Shown piece after piece: positions 42,720-52,500 of a stretch of 64,000 nt of DNA (position 1 is its first letter; each line of letters begins with the position of its first letter). A program made the translations under genes and the position numbers. Under the pieces are notes generated by a model. The model saw only the letters and a program-made list of their open reading frames with translations, had not been told where the DNA came from and ran no database searches. The stretch spans positions 2,170,001-2,234,000 of the forward strand of contig NZ_CP100128.1 in the NCBI RefSeq assembly GCF_024207115.1. Direction: 5' to 3'. The DNA comes from Chromobacterium sp. IIBBL 290-4 (GTDB lineage: Bacteria > Pseudomonadota > Gammaproteobacteria > Burkholderiales > Chromobacteriaceae).

Positions 42720-43751
42720 ATGCAAGCTTTGCAACTTGTAGCCCGAGAGCGTCTCACCCTGGTCGAGCAAACCCTCCCCCCGGTTGTGCCGGCACATTGC
42801 GCGCGCCTCAAGATGGCTTATGTCACCTTGAATCATCTGGATCTGTTCGGCTATCGCGGTATGGCATTCGCCAAGAGGACTTTGCCTCTTACCGTGGGCG
42901 CGGAGGGCGTGGGGCGGGTGGTATCTGTGGGAACGGATAGTGACCTGGATTTGATCGGCCGTGCGATGGCGATCTACCCGAGTTTTTTTTGCGGACGCTG
43001 CCCGGCATGCGTCAAAGGTAGGGAAAATCTTTGCAGCCAGTCCGGTGGCGTGATGGGGTTTCATCGCCACGGCGTGGCGGCGGATTTTGTCGACGTGCCC
43101 GTCTCGATGCTGGTTCCAGTTCCGGATGGTGTGGAACTGGCACATGCGGCATGCGTGCCGGTGACCTTCGCCACTGTGTATCACATGCTGGTGGATAACG
43201 CGCGCCTGGAACGGGGCGAGAGCATTCTGGTGCAGGCGGGGGGAAGTGGCATCGGTTCGACTGCGATCCGGCTGGCGCGGCATTTGGGCGCCTCGGTTTT
43301 CGCTACAGTGGGTAGCAATGACAAGGCGGAGAAAACCAGGGCGCTGGGCGCCGATCATGTCATCAACTACCGGCAACAGCGGTTCTTGCGTGAGGTTCGC
43401 GAGCTAACCGGCAAACGGGGGGTCGACGTGGTGTTCGAGCATGTCGGCGCCGATACCTGGGAAGAAAGCCTTCTATCATTGGCATTGGGGGGGCGCCTAG
43501 TCATTTGCGGGTCGACCACCGGGGTCGAAGCCAAGACCAATTTGATGGCGTTATTTAATCAGCATATCCATGTCTTCGGCTCGTTCGGCGCGCCGCTGTC
43601 GGGGTTGGAAGCCTCAATGCGGCTTATGCGCGATGGTATTGAACCAGTCATCGATTCCATCCTTCCCCTTGAAGATTTCGAGCGTGGTCTGGCGCGGCTA
43701 AGGCGCCGCGAGGTTTTCGGCAAAATTGTCATCGAGATGAGGCCAGAGTGA
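42720..43751 (+). CDS. mupE: MupE, zinc-type MDR enoyl reductase
   Basis: 343 residues from ATG 42720; an in-frame TTG at 42696 would overlap mupD and is less likely. It is a medium-chain dehydrogenase/reductase of the quinone-oxidoreductase and crotonyl reductase group. GVGRVVSVG lies in the catalytic half. A structural zinc motif, FCGRCPACVKGRENLC, is kept. The NADPH-binding GSGIGSTAIRLARHLG begins near residue 175. It probably reduces an enoyl-ACP intermediate in trans, which would cover the enoyl reductase missing from MmpB. It belongs to the mupC-macpB run. Confidence 0.87.
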   Translation: MQALQLVARERLTLVEQTLPPVVPAHCARLKMAYVTLNHLDLFGYRGMAFAKRTLPLTVGAEGVGRVVSVGTDSDLDLIGRAMAIYPSFFCGRCPACVKGRENLCSQSGGVMGFHRHGVAADFVDVPVSMLVPVPDGVELAHAACVPVTFATVYHMLVDNARLERGESILVQAGGSGIGSTAIRLARHLGASVFATVGSNDKAEKTRALGADHVINYRQQRFLREVRELTGKRGVDVVFEHVGADTWEESLLSLALGGRLVICGSTTGVEAKTNLMALFNQHIHVFGSFGAPLSGLEASMRLMRDGIEPVIDSILPLEDFERGLARLRRREVFGKIVIEMRPE

Positions 43752-43800
43752 CGGCCCACCTCGCCATAAACTGATTAACAGACGAAATGGAGTGAAAGCG

Positions 43801-44052
43801 ATGAATGAGAATCACGCGTTGGATGTCGTGACTGGGCTGATCCTTGAATTGAACATTCCAGGTCTGGATATGGTGGCTATCCAGCCGCACGCATCGTTGC
43901 AATCTGACCTGGGTATTGATTCGCTCAACCGCCTGATTTTGCTCGTACGCTTGCAAGAGCGGGCAGGCATCGAGCTTGCCCGGGTTTCGCGCGATGCGAC
44001 CGAATTCAAGTCGGTCGGCGATTTGACTTCCTTCATGTTGCAACACGCCTGA
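43801..44052 (+). CDS. macpB: MacpB, free-standing acyl carrier protein
   Basis: 83 residues from ATG 43801; GGAGTG lies about 5-10 bases upstream, and an in-frame GTG at 43792 is an alternative. The carrier motif is DLGIDSLNRLILLVRLQE with the phosphopantetheine Ser. It is the last gene of the long plus-strand run before the convergent mupF; only nine bases separate the two stop codons. No sequence feature reveals its specific enzyme partner. Confidence 0.88.
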   Translation: MNENHALDVVTGLILELNIPGLDMVAIQPHASLQSDLGIDSLNRLILLVRLQERAGIELARVSRDATEFKSVGDLTSFMLQHA

Positions 44053-44065
44053 CCGGAATGGTCAG
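44049..44065. terminator. Small hairpin shared by the convergent ends of macpB and mupF
   Basis: CTGACC, loop GGAAT, GGTCAG gives a 6-bp stem that contains both stop codons (TGA 44050-44052 and, on the minus strand, 44064-44062). Lying exactly between convergent genes, it could work as a weak bidirectional terminator. There is no T tract, so the call is tentative. Confidence 0.35.
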
Positions 44066-45081
44066 CGCGGATGGTGCCCCAGCGAAATGATAGTGTCTTG
44101 GATGCTCTGTTCGAGTGGCCGGAACGGAATGCGGAATGTGCTTGTGACGCGACTGTCGTCGAATTGGTGACGCACGCCGAGACTTTGTTTTAAGTAGCGC
44201 CATGATACTTGGCGATTGAACGGGGTCGATAAGTACATAAGCCAGTCGGGTACGCTGGTGTGCGGTGCCTTCGATTCGGGAAAGTGCTTGCGGATTGCGC
44301 ATGACAATTCCTGCATCGAGCATGGCGTGCCTGGTACTATGAATCGACCTTGGATAGCCTCGTCCAGGGCCGCGTGGGCGTGCAGTTCTGCAACGTCGCG
44401 CACATCGACGAAATGGAAGTGCAGATCAGGGCAGGCGCGAGTTTTGCCGCTGTGAAGGTCTTTGAGGATGCGGATGCTGCCCGTGCCGTGGCGCGCGTCG
44501 TGAACCGGTCCGACGATGATGGACGGGTTGAAGCAGACCAAGCGTCGCCCCGCATGGGCCGGCAACTGAAATGCCTTAAAGAGCAGCGACTCGGCGGCGG
44601 TTTTCGAATACCAGTAGGGATCGCTCTCCTTCAGCGGCTGATTATTCCAATCGCTTTCGCTGTAATGGTGCCCAGGGAGGTTGCGGCCGGACAAGATCGC
44701 TGCCATCGATGAAGTAAATACCAAGGCGCGTACCCGAGACGATTTCTCAATGCTCGACAAAATGTTTTCCGTGCCTTGAATATTGACGGCAAGCGTCCTC
44801 CGCCAGATTTCCGAGTCGGGCCGAGCGTTGGTGCTTACCTCGGCCGCACAGTGAATAACGGCGTCGCAATCCGCAAATGCTTGGTCGAAGGCGCCTGGTT
44901 GATGCAGATCGGCCTCGCGGATTTCAAGACTGCCGCTTGCTACCGAGGCGGCCAGTCGCTCAAACAGGCCAGTCCTTTTTCTAACAAGCGCAATGACATG
45001 ACAGTCGCGTGCCAGCAGCGCCAGCACGACATGGCTGCCAAGGAAGCCGGATGCCCCCGTGACGCAGATCCTTCTAGTCAA
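44062..45081 (-). CDS. mupF: MupF, extended-SDR ketoreductase (minus strand)
   Basis: 339 residues on the minus strand. The start is TTG at 45081, which lies just before the nucleotide-binding strand, with GGGAAG immediately upstream. It is an NAD(P)-dependent epimerase/dehydratase-type protein: TGASGFLGSHV near residue 8, VIHCAAEVST, Ser in FTSSMAA, then the YWYSK catalytic Tyr-Lys pair. The relatives are dihydroflavonol-reductase-like ketoreductases. In the mupirocin pathway MupF reduces the C7 ketone left after MupC, the final step towards pseudomonic acid A. It is the only minus-strand gene in the window and is convergent with macpB and divergent from macpC. I do not recall its orientation in P. 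fluorescens with certainty. Confidence 0.87.
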   Translation of the reverse strand: MTRRICVTGASGFLGSHVVLALLARDCHVIALVRKRTGLFERLAASVASGSLEIREADLHQPGAFDQAFADCDAVIHCAAEVSTNARPDSEIWRRTLAVNIQGTENILSSIEKSSRVRALVFTSSMAAILSGRNLPGHHYSESDWNNQPLKESDPYWYSKTAAESLLFKAFQLPAHAGRRLVCFNPSIIVGPVHDARHGTGSIRILKDLHSGKTRACPDLHFHFVDVRDVAELHAHAALDEAIQGRFIVPGTPCSMQELSCAIRKHFPESKAPHTSVPDWLMYLSTPFNRQVSWRYLKQSLGVRHQFDDSRVTSTFRIPFRPLEQSIQDTIISLGHHPR

Positions 45082-45268
45082 TTTCTTCCCTTCCGATAGT
45101 GTGGAGCGCCGGACAAACCAGCTGCAAACAGCTTCACATTTACCTCGAGGGATTGGGGCGTTCTACTAGCAGGTTTCATAGGTTTCGTTGGTCGTGGGAT
45201 CAAGTAAATTAGTCCGGCTAGAGAGGTCTGCGCGTTGGCGCTGATAATGCTATTCATTGGGCGACGAT
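45082..45268. promoter_or_regulatory. Divergent intergenic region between mupF and macpC
   Basis: This 187-bp gap must hold a start point for mupF leftward and probably one for the macpC-mmpF genes rightward. AGCTG-CAAA-CAGCT at 45120-45133 is a perfect short inverted repeat near mupF. GATAAT at 45243-45248, 20 bases before macpC, resembles a -10 box, but I see no good -35 at the right distance. No lux-box-like 20-mer is evident. Confidence 0.4.
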
Positions 45269-45508
45269 ATGACACAAAATGACGTTTTCAATCTCATGGT
45301 CAAGCACACGCGTGAAGTCCTTCCTTGGCTTCAGGAGCATGAGTTTCATAACGACGTTCGCTTGGTCGACCTGGGCGCAAACTCGGTAGACCGCGTTGAG
45401 ATTGTGGTTATGACGCTTGAAGCTCTTTCTCTGAAATTGCCGCTTGTCGCCACGCAGAAGGCGCAAAACCTCGATGAGCTTGCCGCCTTATTGCATGCGC
45501 ACTTGTAA
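45269..45508 (+). CDS. macpC: MacpC, donor ACP of the HMGS beta-branching cassette
   Basis: 79 residues from ATG 45269; a TTG at 45257 is also in frame. The active-site segment reads DLGANSVDRVEIV. The GANS in place of GxDS is typical of the free donor ACPs that carry malonyl/acetyl for HMG-synthase cassettes (the AcpK-type ACPs). It is the first gene of macpC-mupG-mupH-mupJ-mupK and overlaps mupG. Expected role: MmpC AT loads malonyl, MupG decarboxylates it to acetyl, and MupH attaches the acetyl to the beta-ketone held on the MmpA ACP array. Confidence 0.9.
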   Translation: MTQNDVFNLMVKHTREVLPWLQEHEFHNDVRLVDLGANSVDRVEIVVMTLEALSLKLPLVATQKAQNLDELAALLHAHL

Positions 45509-46706
45509 GCCGGGTGACGTGCTGGTCAGTGGCGTCGGAGTTACCAGCGCTATAGGTCAGGGGCGAGAAGATTTTCTGAGCGCACTTTTCGAGGGACGCC
45601 ACGCCTTCGGTGTGCTGAAGCGCACCGGGCGGCAGGAGGGCGATACATGCTTTATCGGCGCCGAAATCGAGGCTTTGCAGACTCTGCCGGGTGTCGATGA
45701 GCAGAGAATGCGCGGCATGTCTTTTTCTGCCGAAGTGGCCTTGGCGACCCTGACGGAAGCCTGGCAAGACGCAGCGCTTGACCAAGTTGATCCTGAGCGT
45801 ATCAGCTTGGTGGTGGGCGGCTCGAATTTTCAGCAGCGCTTCCTTGCGACCTCCATGCCGGGATCGGCGCGTCCGAGCTATGCCCTGCATTTCATGGATA
45901 CCGACTTGAGCGGTGTTTGTTCCGAACATTTCGGCATTCGTGGTGGAGTCCATACGATCGGTGCCGCCTCGGCCAGTGGCCAGCTTGCCGTGATCCAGGC
46001 CGCGCAGGCGATCGTGTTGGGGGGGGTGGATGCCGCGATTGCGCTGGGACCGGTGATGGACCTGTCTCACAGGGAGTGTCGTGCCTTCCGCAGTTTGGGC
46101 GCAATGGGGTCTGATCGCTTCGCTGACGCGCCCGATCAGGCTTGTCGTCCGTTCGACCTGGCGCGCGATGGTTTTATATTCGGGGAAGCCTGTGCTGTCG
46201 TAGTGCTTGAAAGTGAAGAGAGCGCCGCCCGCCGGAGCGTTCGTCCTTACGGCAGGTTACGCGGTTGGTCCGCGCGCTCAGACGGCAATCGCAATCCCAA
46301 TCCATCACTTGACGGGGAAATGCGAGTCATCCGCGAGGCGCTGGCAAATGCGGAGGTGCCCGCCCGCTCGATAAATTACATCAACCCTCACGGCAGCGGG
46401 TCGGTGTTGGGCGACCGGATCGAGCTAGAGGCGCTTGCTGGTTGTGGTTTGAGCCATGCCCCGATCAACGCGACCAAGGCCTTGACCGGGCATGGCTTGG
46501 CGTCGGCTGGCATTGTCGAAATCGTCGCCACCCTGTTACAGATGCGGGCCGAGCGCCTGCACCCGACCCGCAATCTAGAGCGTCCACTTAACGCTTCCTT
46601 TGCTTGGGTCGGGCAACATTCCGTTGCCCATCGCATTTCGCATGCGTTGAGCCTGAGCTTTGGCTTTGGCGGCATTAACACGGCCCTGTGCCTCGGACAA
46701 CCTTGA
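45495..46706 (+). CDS. mupG: MupG, decarboxylating ketosynthase of the beta-branching cassette
   Basis: FabF-type protein of about 403 residues. ATG 45495 is chosen because the KS core (VLVSGVGVTSAIG) begins soon after; ATG 45474 in the same frame is an alternative. Either start overlaps macpC. The active-site Cys is Ser159 (GAASASGQ where KSs have TACSSS). This is the known change in cassette ketosynthases that decarboxylate malonyl-ACP but do not condense. The His sites are kept in form: NPHGSGSVLGD and ALTGHGLASAG. Its substrate should be malonyl-MacpC and its product acetyl-MacpC. A G8 run near 46020 is in frame here, unlike the G9 and G10 runs. Confidence 0.9.
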   Translation: MRTCKPGDVLVSGVGVTSAIGQGREDFLSALFEGRHAFGVLKRTGRQEGDTCFIGAEIEALQTLPGVDEQRMRGMSFSAEVALATLTEAWQDAALDQVDPERISLVVGGSNFQQRFLATSMPGSARPSYALHFMDTDLSGVCSEHFGIRGGVHTIGAASASGQLAVIQAAQAIVLGGVDAAIALGPVMDLSHRECRAFRSLGAMGSDRFADAPDQACRPFDLARDGFIFGEACAVVVLESEESAARRSVRPYGRLRGWSARSDGNRNPNPSLDGEMRVIREALANAEVPARSINYINPHGSGSVLGDRIELEALAGCGLSHAPINATKALTGHGLASAGIVEIVATLLQMRAERLHPTRNLERPLNASFAWVGQHSVAHRISHALSLSFGFGGINTALCLGQP

Positions 46707-46721
46707 AAGTGATTCCGCAAA

Positions 46722-47990
46722 ATGAGTGTCACCGAAGTCGGCATTGAAGCCATGAATGTATACGGGGGAGGGGCATTTCTCGATGTGAGACGTCTTGCAG
46801 AGCATCGCGGGCTCGACCTCAAGCGTTTCAACAATTTGATGATGGAGCAGAAAAGTGTCGCGCTGCATAGCGAAGATCCGGTGACATTTGCAGTGAATGC
46901 TGCCAAACCCTTGGTCGACGTTTTGACCGACGAAGAAAAAAATCGGATTGAGCTGGTGATCACATGCACCGAATCGGGAATCGACTTTGGCAAGTCGATC
47001 AGTACTTATGTCCACGACTACCTCGGTCTCAAGAAAAACTGCCGGGTTTTTGAGTTAAAGCAAGCATGTTATTCGGGCACTGCCGGTTTCCATACCGCAG
47101 TGCAGTTCGTTCTCTCCCAAGCATCTCCGGGGGCTAAGGCTCTAGTCATTGCCGTCGATCTTTGTCGTTTTCTGATGATCGGGAAAGAAGGTGCCCAAGC
47201 CCCGGAATGGGCATTCTCCGAGCCCAGCGGCGGCGCAGGCGCAGTAGCCATGCTCATCAGTGACCGCCCTCGCGTGTTTCGTCTGGATGTCGGTGCCAGC
47301 GGATATTACAGCTATGAAGTGATGGACACCTGCCGTCCGGAGCCAGACAGCGAGGCTGGCAGCGCCGATCTTTCCTTAATGTCGTATTTGGACTGCTGCC
47401 AGCAGGCTTTTATCGAGTATCAGAATCGTGTCGAAGATGTCGACTATATGCGCGATTTCCAATACCTGGCTTTTCATACGCCATTCGGCGGCATGGTCAA
47501 GGGGGCGCATCGGACGATGATGCGTAAATTCGCGCCGATGGCGCCTGGTGAGATCGACGCAGATTTTGAGCGGCGAGTCGCCGCAGGTCTGACTTTTTGT
47601 CAGCGCGTCGGCAACATCATGGGAGGAACAGTGTTCCTCTCTTTGGCGGGCATTATTAGCGAAGGTGACTTCAGTTCGCCCCGCCGGATTGGTTGTTTCT
47701 CTTACGGCTCCGGCTGCTGTTCGGAATTTTTCAGCGGCTCGGTGACGGCGGAAGGGCAGCGTTTGGTGCGCGAGCGGCTGATCGCTAATCAACTTGACCG
47801 TCGCTATGCTTTGTCGATCGAGGAGTATGAGTCGGTTCTCGAGGGCAATCATGCCGTACGCTTCGGCACAAAAAACATGGAAATCGACTGTCCAATCACC
47901 AAAAGCGCCTCCATGGCCGGCGCGGTTGCTGGCAAGTTGCTATTGACGAGAATTCAGAATTACCACAGGGAGTATGCGTTTCAGCCGTGA
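46722..47990 (+). CDS. mupH: MupH, HMG-CoA-synthase-like beta-branching enzyme
   Basis: 422 residues from ATG 46722. It has full HMGS motifs: CTESGIDFGKS with the catalytic Glu, the nucleophile in LKQACYSGT (Cys116), and HTPFGGMVKGAHRTM with the catalytic His. It should condense acetyl-MacpC with the beta-ketoacyl chain on the tandem MmpA ACPs, giving a 3-hydroxy-3-methylglutaryl-like branch at C3. The ACPs carry the Trp flag needed for this. The last codons overlap the mupJ GTG start (GTGA), suggesting translational coupling. Confidence 0.94.
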   Translation: MSVTEVGIEAMNVYGGGAFLDVRRLAEHRGLDLKRFNNLMMEQKSVALHSEDPVTFAVNAAKPLVDVLTDEEKNRIELVITCTESGIDFGKSISTYVHDYLGLKKNCRVFELKQACYSGTAGFHTAVQFVLSQASPGAKALVIAVDLCRFLMIGKEGAQAPEWAFSEPSGGAGAVAMLISDRPRVFRLDVGASGYYSYEVMDTCRPEPDSEAGSADLSLMSYLDCCQQAFIEYQNRVEDVDYMRDFQYLAFHTPFGGMVKGAHRTMMRKFAPMAPGEIDADFERRVAAGLTFCQRVGNIMGGTVFLSLAGIISEGDFSSPRRIGCFSYGSGCCSEFFSGSVTAEGQRLVRERLIANQLDRRYALSIEEYESVLEGNHAVRFGTKNMEIDCPITKSASMAGAVAGKLLLTRIQNYHREYAFQP

Positions 47991-48754
47991 GCTACCAGAC
48001 GATTGGATTCAGGATAGAAGGGACAGTGGCGTTTTTGACGCTCAACCGTCCGCATGCCGCTAACACCATGAATCGCCTCATGGTCGAAGAATGCCTTGAT
48101 GCGCTAAAAATCTGCGACGAACGCGCGGTGGTGGTCGTGCTCGAAGGCAGTGACGACGTATTTTGCCTGGGTGCCGATTTTCATGGTCTGCGCGAGCAAG
48201 TGGTCGGTGGCGTGGCCGAGGCGCATCAGCCGGAGTTGTTGTACGAAGTGTGGCAGCAGCTGACGCAAGGCGATTTCGTGTCGATCGCACACGTCAGGGG
48301 GCGAGCCAACGCAGGGGGCGTGGGGTTTGTCGCCGCCTGTGACATTGTTCTCGCCCGAAGCGATGCACAGTTCAGTTTATCGGAGCTAATTTTCGGGGTG
48401 ATTCCGGCCTGCGTGTTGCCGTTCTTGATACGGCGGGTCGGATTTCAGCGCGCGCACTTTCTGACCTTATCAACCCAAGCTGTTTCAGCTGAGCAGGCAT
48501 GTCTTTGGGGGCTGGTGGACGCGGTCGACTCAGATAGCCAGGCTTTGTTACGCAAACAACTGCTTCGTCTGCGGCGGCTGTCGAAATCGAACGTTGCCGA
48601 ATACAAGTCCTACATGAACCGGCTGGCAACCTTGCCGTCTGATGCCAGGACGATAGCTATCGAACAAAACGTCAAGAGTTTTGCAAGCGGGCAGGTTATC
48701 GAGAATATTTGCCGCTACGTGGAGCACGGTACATTTCCTTGGGAAACGCATTGA
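47987..48754 (+). CDS. mupJ: MupJ, crotonase-family dehydratase (ECH1)
   Basis: 255 residues; GTG 47987 overlaps the mupH stop. It is an enoyl-CoA hydratase/isomerase fold with FCLGADFHGL (oxyanion hole), VRGRANAGGVGFVAACDIVLA, and FSLSELIFGVIP with Glu in the acid/base position. In HMGS cassettes the first crotonase dehydrates the HMG-like intermediate to the glutaconyl form. Position between mupH and mupK supports ECH1. It should act on the chain bound to the MmpA ACPs. Confidence 0.9.
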   Translation: MSYQTIGFRIEGTVAFLTLNRPHAANTMNRLMVEECLDALKICDERAVVVVLEGSDDVFCLGADFHGLREQVVGGVAEAHQPELLYEVWQQLTQGDFVSIAHVRGRANAGGVGFVAACDIVLARSDAQFSLSELIFGVIPACVLPFLIRRVGFQRAHFLTLSTQAVSAEQACLWGLVDAVDSDSQALLRKQLLRLRRLSKSNVAEYKSYMNRLATLPSDARTIAIEQNVKSFASGQVIENICRYVEHGTFPWETH

Positions 48755-48805
48755 CTTCAATCCGACGCGGCTTTGACGGTGCGTCATGGTGAAAGATGGA
48801 TCAGA

Positions 48806-49552
48806 GTGGAACCAGTCGTGAGTTTTGAGAATAGGGGGAGCGGTGTTGTCTTGTTGACGATGCAGGATCGCGCGCACAAGAACACGTTTTCGCCTGCGTT
48901 GATCGGGGGGTTGCAAAGTGCTTATCGCCGAATTGAGGAGGAGGACCGGCACAAGGCAGTGGTGTTGACCGGCTACGGCCCCTACTTTTCGTGCGGTGGC
49001 ACCCGCGAGGGGCTTTTGGCCCTGAACGATACCAATGGCCACTTTACCGATGCGGACGTTTACACCTTAGCCAGCAATTGCAGAATTCCGGTGATTGCCG
49101 CTATGCAAGGCCATGCCATTGGTGGAGGCTTGATCATGGGTTTGTTTTGCGACATCGTGATTCTGGGACGGGAAAGCCTTTATGCCGCCAATTTCATGAA
49201 ATACGGCTTCACGCCAGGCATGGGCGCGACCTATATCATGCCTGAGAAACTCGGAATGAGTCTTGGCCATGAAATGTTGCTTAGCGCGGCCAACTACTCC
49301 GGCGCAACCTTGGAGGCGCGCGGGGTGCCGTTTTCTGTGCTGTCGCGCAATCAGGTGCTGGCGCATGCCCTGGGCATCGCGGCAGAACTGGCCGACAAGC
49401 CGCGTTTATCATTGATGACGCTGAAACGTCATCTCAATCGCAAGTTGCAAGCGGCATTGCCATCGATCATCGAGCAGGAGCTGGCCATGCACGCGCTCAC
49501 CATGCACCAGCCCGAAGTGCGCCACCGGATTTCGACCTTATTTGATAGCTGA
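48806..49552 (+). CDS. mupK: MupK, crotonase-family decarboxylase (ECH2)
   Basis: 248 residues if started at GTG 48806, which has TGGA five bases upstream. In-frame GTG 48779 and TTG 48773 are alternatives with poorer ribosome sites, so the start is uncertain. Crotonase fold with PYFSCGGTREGLL and GHAIGGGLIMGLFCDIVILG, then NFMKYGFTPGMGAT. The last is typical of ECH2 decarboxylases of beta-branching cassettes (PksI-like). It should decarboxylate the glutaconyl intermediate to the alpha,beta-unsaturated beta-methyl product, the C3 methyl (C15) of monic acid. Confidence 0.9.
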   Translation: MEPVVSFENRGSGVVLLTMQDRAHKNTFSPALIGGLQSAYRRIEEEDRHKAVVLTGYGPYFSCGGTREGLLALNDTNGHFTDADVYTLASNCRIPVIAAMQGHAIGGGLIMGLFCDIVILGRESLYAANFMKYGFTPGMGATYIMPEKLGMSLGHEMLLSAANYSGATLEARGVPFSVLSRNQVLAHALGIAAELADKPRLSLMTLKRHLNRKLQAALPSIIEQELAMHALTMHQPEVRHRISTLFDS

Positions 49553-49569
49553 GAGGAAGAAAAACCGTG

Positions 49570-52500
49570 ATGCCCAAATCCATACTTGAGGCTTTGCGCG
49601 ACGGGCGGATCACGCTGGATGAGGCCAAGCGCCATCTGAAGGCGGCGACCGAACCGGAGCTGCTTGGGAAGCATATCATCGGACCCGCGCGCGAGGAGCT
49701 GGCTGCCAAGCAGGGAGACATCGCCATCATCAGTCTTGCCGGACGCTTCCCGGGAGCGGCGGATGTCGAGACATTTTGGGAAAACCTGAAGGTGGGGGCG
49801 GATAGCATCATTCAGGTTCCCAATAGCCGCTGGCGAGAGGCCGATTACTATTCTCCGGACAAACATGCGCTAGGGCGTAGCTATTGCCGTTGGGGCGGAT
49901 TTATCGAAGATGTCGATCGTTTCGATCCGATATTCTTCAAGATATCCCCACGCGAAGCGATGCTGATGGATCCGCAGGAGCGGATTCTACTGGAGGTGGT
50001 ATGGACACTGTTCGAACATGTCGGTTACACGCGCGCACGTTTGCATGAACGCTACGACGGCGCAGTCGGGGTGTTCACAGGTTCGATGTATCAGCAGTAT
50101 CAGGCATTCGACACCGATCCAGACAAGAAGGCCACCCTCGCGGTGTCTTCCCATGCGAGCATGGCGAACCGGGTCTCCCATTTTTTCGACTTGCGTGGTC
50201 CCAGCATCGCCGTCGACTCCATGTGTTCCTCTGCGGCGACGGCGATTCATCTCGCTTGCGAGAGCCTCAGGAGTGGCGCTTGCCAACTGGCGGTCGCTGG
50301 GGCTGCCAACCTAACTATTCATCCATATAAGTATGTGGCGCTGAGCCAGGCACAGTTGCTGGCCAGAGATCCATCGGTCAGGGCATTCGGCGACACGGAC
50401 GGTTTCCTGCCTGCGGAGGTTGTCGGTGCGGTTCTATTGAAGCCGTTGGCGCATGCCCTGGCCGACAATGACCCTATCGTGGCAGTTATCAAGTCGACGT
50501 CGATCAGCCATAAAGGCTATACCCCCGGTTTCAGCGTGCCCAACTCAGATGCCATGGCCGACCTGATGCGGCATAACCTCGCATCGGCCAGGGTGGCGCC
50601 GGAGGCTGTCGACTATGTCGAGTCGTCGACCTCAGGGGCTCCGTTGGGAGATGCGGCAGAGTTCGCTGCGCTACAAGCGGTCTTTGGCGCACGCGACCCC
50701 GGTTTGCGTCCATGTGTCGTTGGTTCAGTCAAAGCGAATATTGGACACCCGGAAGCTGCCGCAGGCATAGCCCAGATTATCAAGGTAGCGTTGCAATTAC
50801 GGCACCGGCTATGGGTGCCGAGCATCCATGCCCTGCCGCTCAATCCGAAAATCCGATTCGACGGCGGGGCGCTGCGTCTGCTCGACCGACTTGAGTCCTG
50901 GCCTGCGCCACCAGGCGCTGCGCCACGTCGGGCTGCCATCAATACCTTCGCGGCAGGCGGTTCCAACAGTCATATGATTCTTGAAGAGTACGTCGAGGAA
51001 GCGGACCTGGAAGGCGCGGACAAGACGCCCGGCGCGCGCCTGTTGGTGTTTTCCGCGGCAAGCGACGAACGTCTGGTCGCCGTGCTGAGTGCGATGCGTG
51101 AACATCTGCAAGCTCGGCCTGAGGTCGACTTTGCTGACTTGGCCTATACCCTGCAACTGGGCCGTGAGTCCATGGTGTCCAGGTTGGCCATGGCCGCGGA
51201 CGATGTCAACGCGGCGGTCGCCAAACTAGAGGCTAGTATCGAGTGCCTCAAGGGCATACGTAAAGAATGGCCGGCGCGCTGTCACTTTTTTAATGTGGAG
51301 AGCGAAGCGGAAGATAGAGATGCGTCAGCGCGGGTCGTAGGTGGGCTCGATGCGCTCGCATATCGATGGGTGCGTGGGGAAGTGGTGGATTGGCAGTCGT
51401 GCCATACCGGCTGGAGCGGTCCGCGGGCGCGCCGCTTTCTTTCCTTGCCGACCTATCCGTTCCAGAAAGTACCTTGTTGGGTGCCGGAGGTGCGAAGCGA
51501 GTCTGAGCCGACAGTTTCAGTAGCGGCGGAAACACAGCCAGAGCGGCATACCGGCGCGAATCTGACCCAGAAAGCTTCGATTCGCGAACTGGTGCTGTGT
51601 CACTTCGGGCAATTGCTGCAGCTCGATCCTCAGACGGTGTCGGTACAGCGTGCGATGACCGATTATGGCCTCAACTCGGTGACCAAACTTGTGCTGGTAT
51701 CGATGCTGTGCAACACATGCGATTTTCTGGACCTGGGCCGTGATGGTGGTCGCCTCGCTGAGGCCGTGACTGTTGCCGAATTGATCGAATACGTCGGAGC
51801 GTTGTACGTGCCCGAGACTTCCTCCAGCAACACGCAGGTGCGCGGCATGGCGGAGGGGCATGGCGAGCTGGGTAAGGAATATCTTGATTACGTCGTGCCA
51901 GACATGCTGGGAAATTACCGCTGCAAGGGTTATGCGTTTCAGGTGGCTGACTCGGATTGGCCCGATACGCCAAGCACCTCCTCTCTGGTTGATGGGGCTG
52001 TCGTGGTCGGGGGAGGACCGGCCGGGCTGATCGCCGCGCTGGCGCTCAAGCGCGGGGGAGTCGACCAAGTGGCGGTCGTCGAGAAGCGAACCGTTTTCAA
52101 TCGCATGCAGATGATTACGCTGTATGAGCATACCCTGCCTTATTTGAAGCGCGCGGGCATTTTGGATGCGATTGTGGCGCGCAGCTCCAGTATTGGAAAC
52201 CACGATTTTTTTGCCAAATTTCTTGGGCAGCGGACGAAATACTATGCGCGAGCGATTTCCCGTGGAGTGCTTGAGCATGTCGATGCAGATATTGACTACA
52301 CCAAAGAATGGATTCGCAATGGCTTTGTCGGCGAATCGGTGATGGCCATCTCGCTGGCGGATTTGCAGGATGTGCTGATGCAGCAAGCCTTGGCGCAAGG
52401 TATTCACTTCATTGCGGATGCGGAGGCTACAGTCGTTGCCCATGATACGGATAGTGAGCGCTACCGGCTTAGGCTCGATCATTCCAGGGGAAGTTCGATC

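Noticed and set aside
45120..45133. lux box for a MupR-type regulator
   Set aside because: The inverted repeat is only 14 bp with a 4-base centre; a lux box would be about 20 bp with half-sites farther apart.
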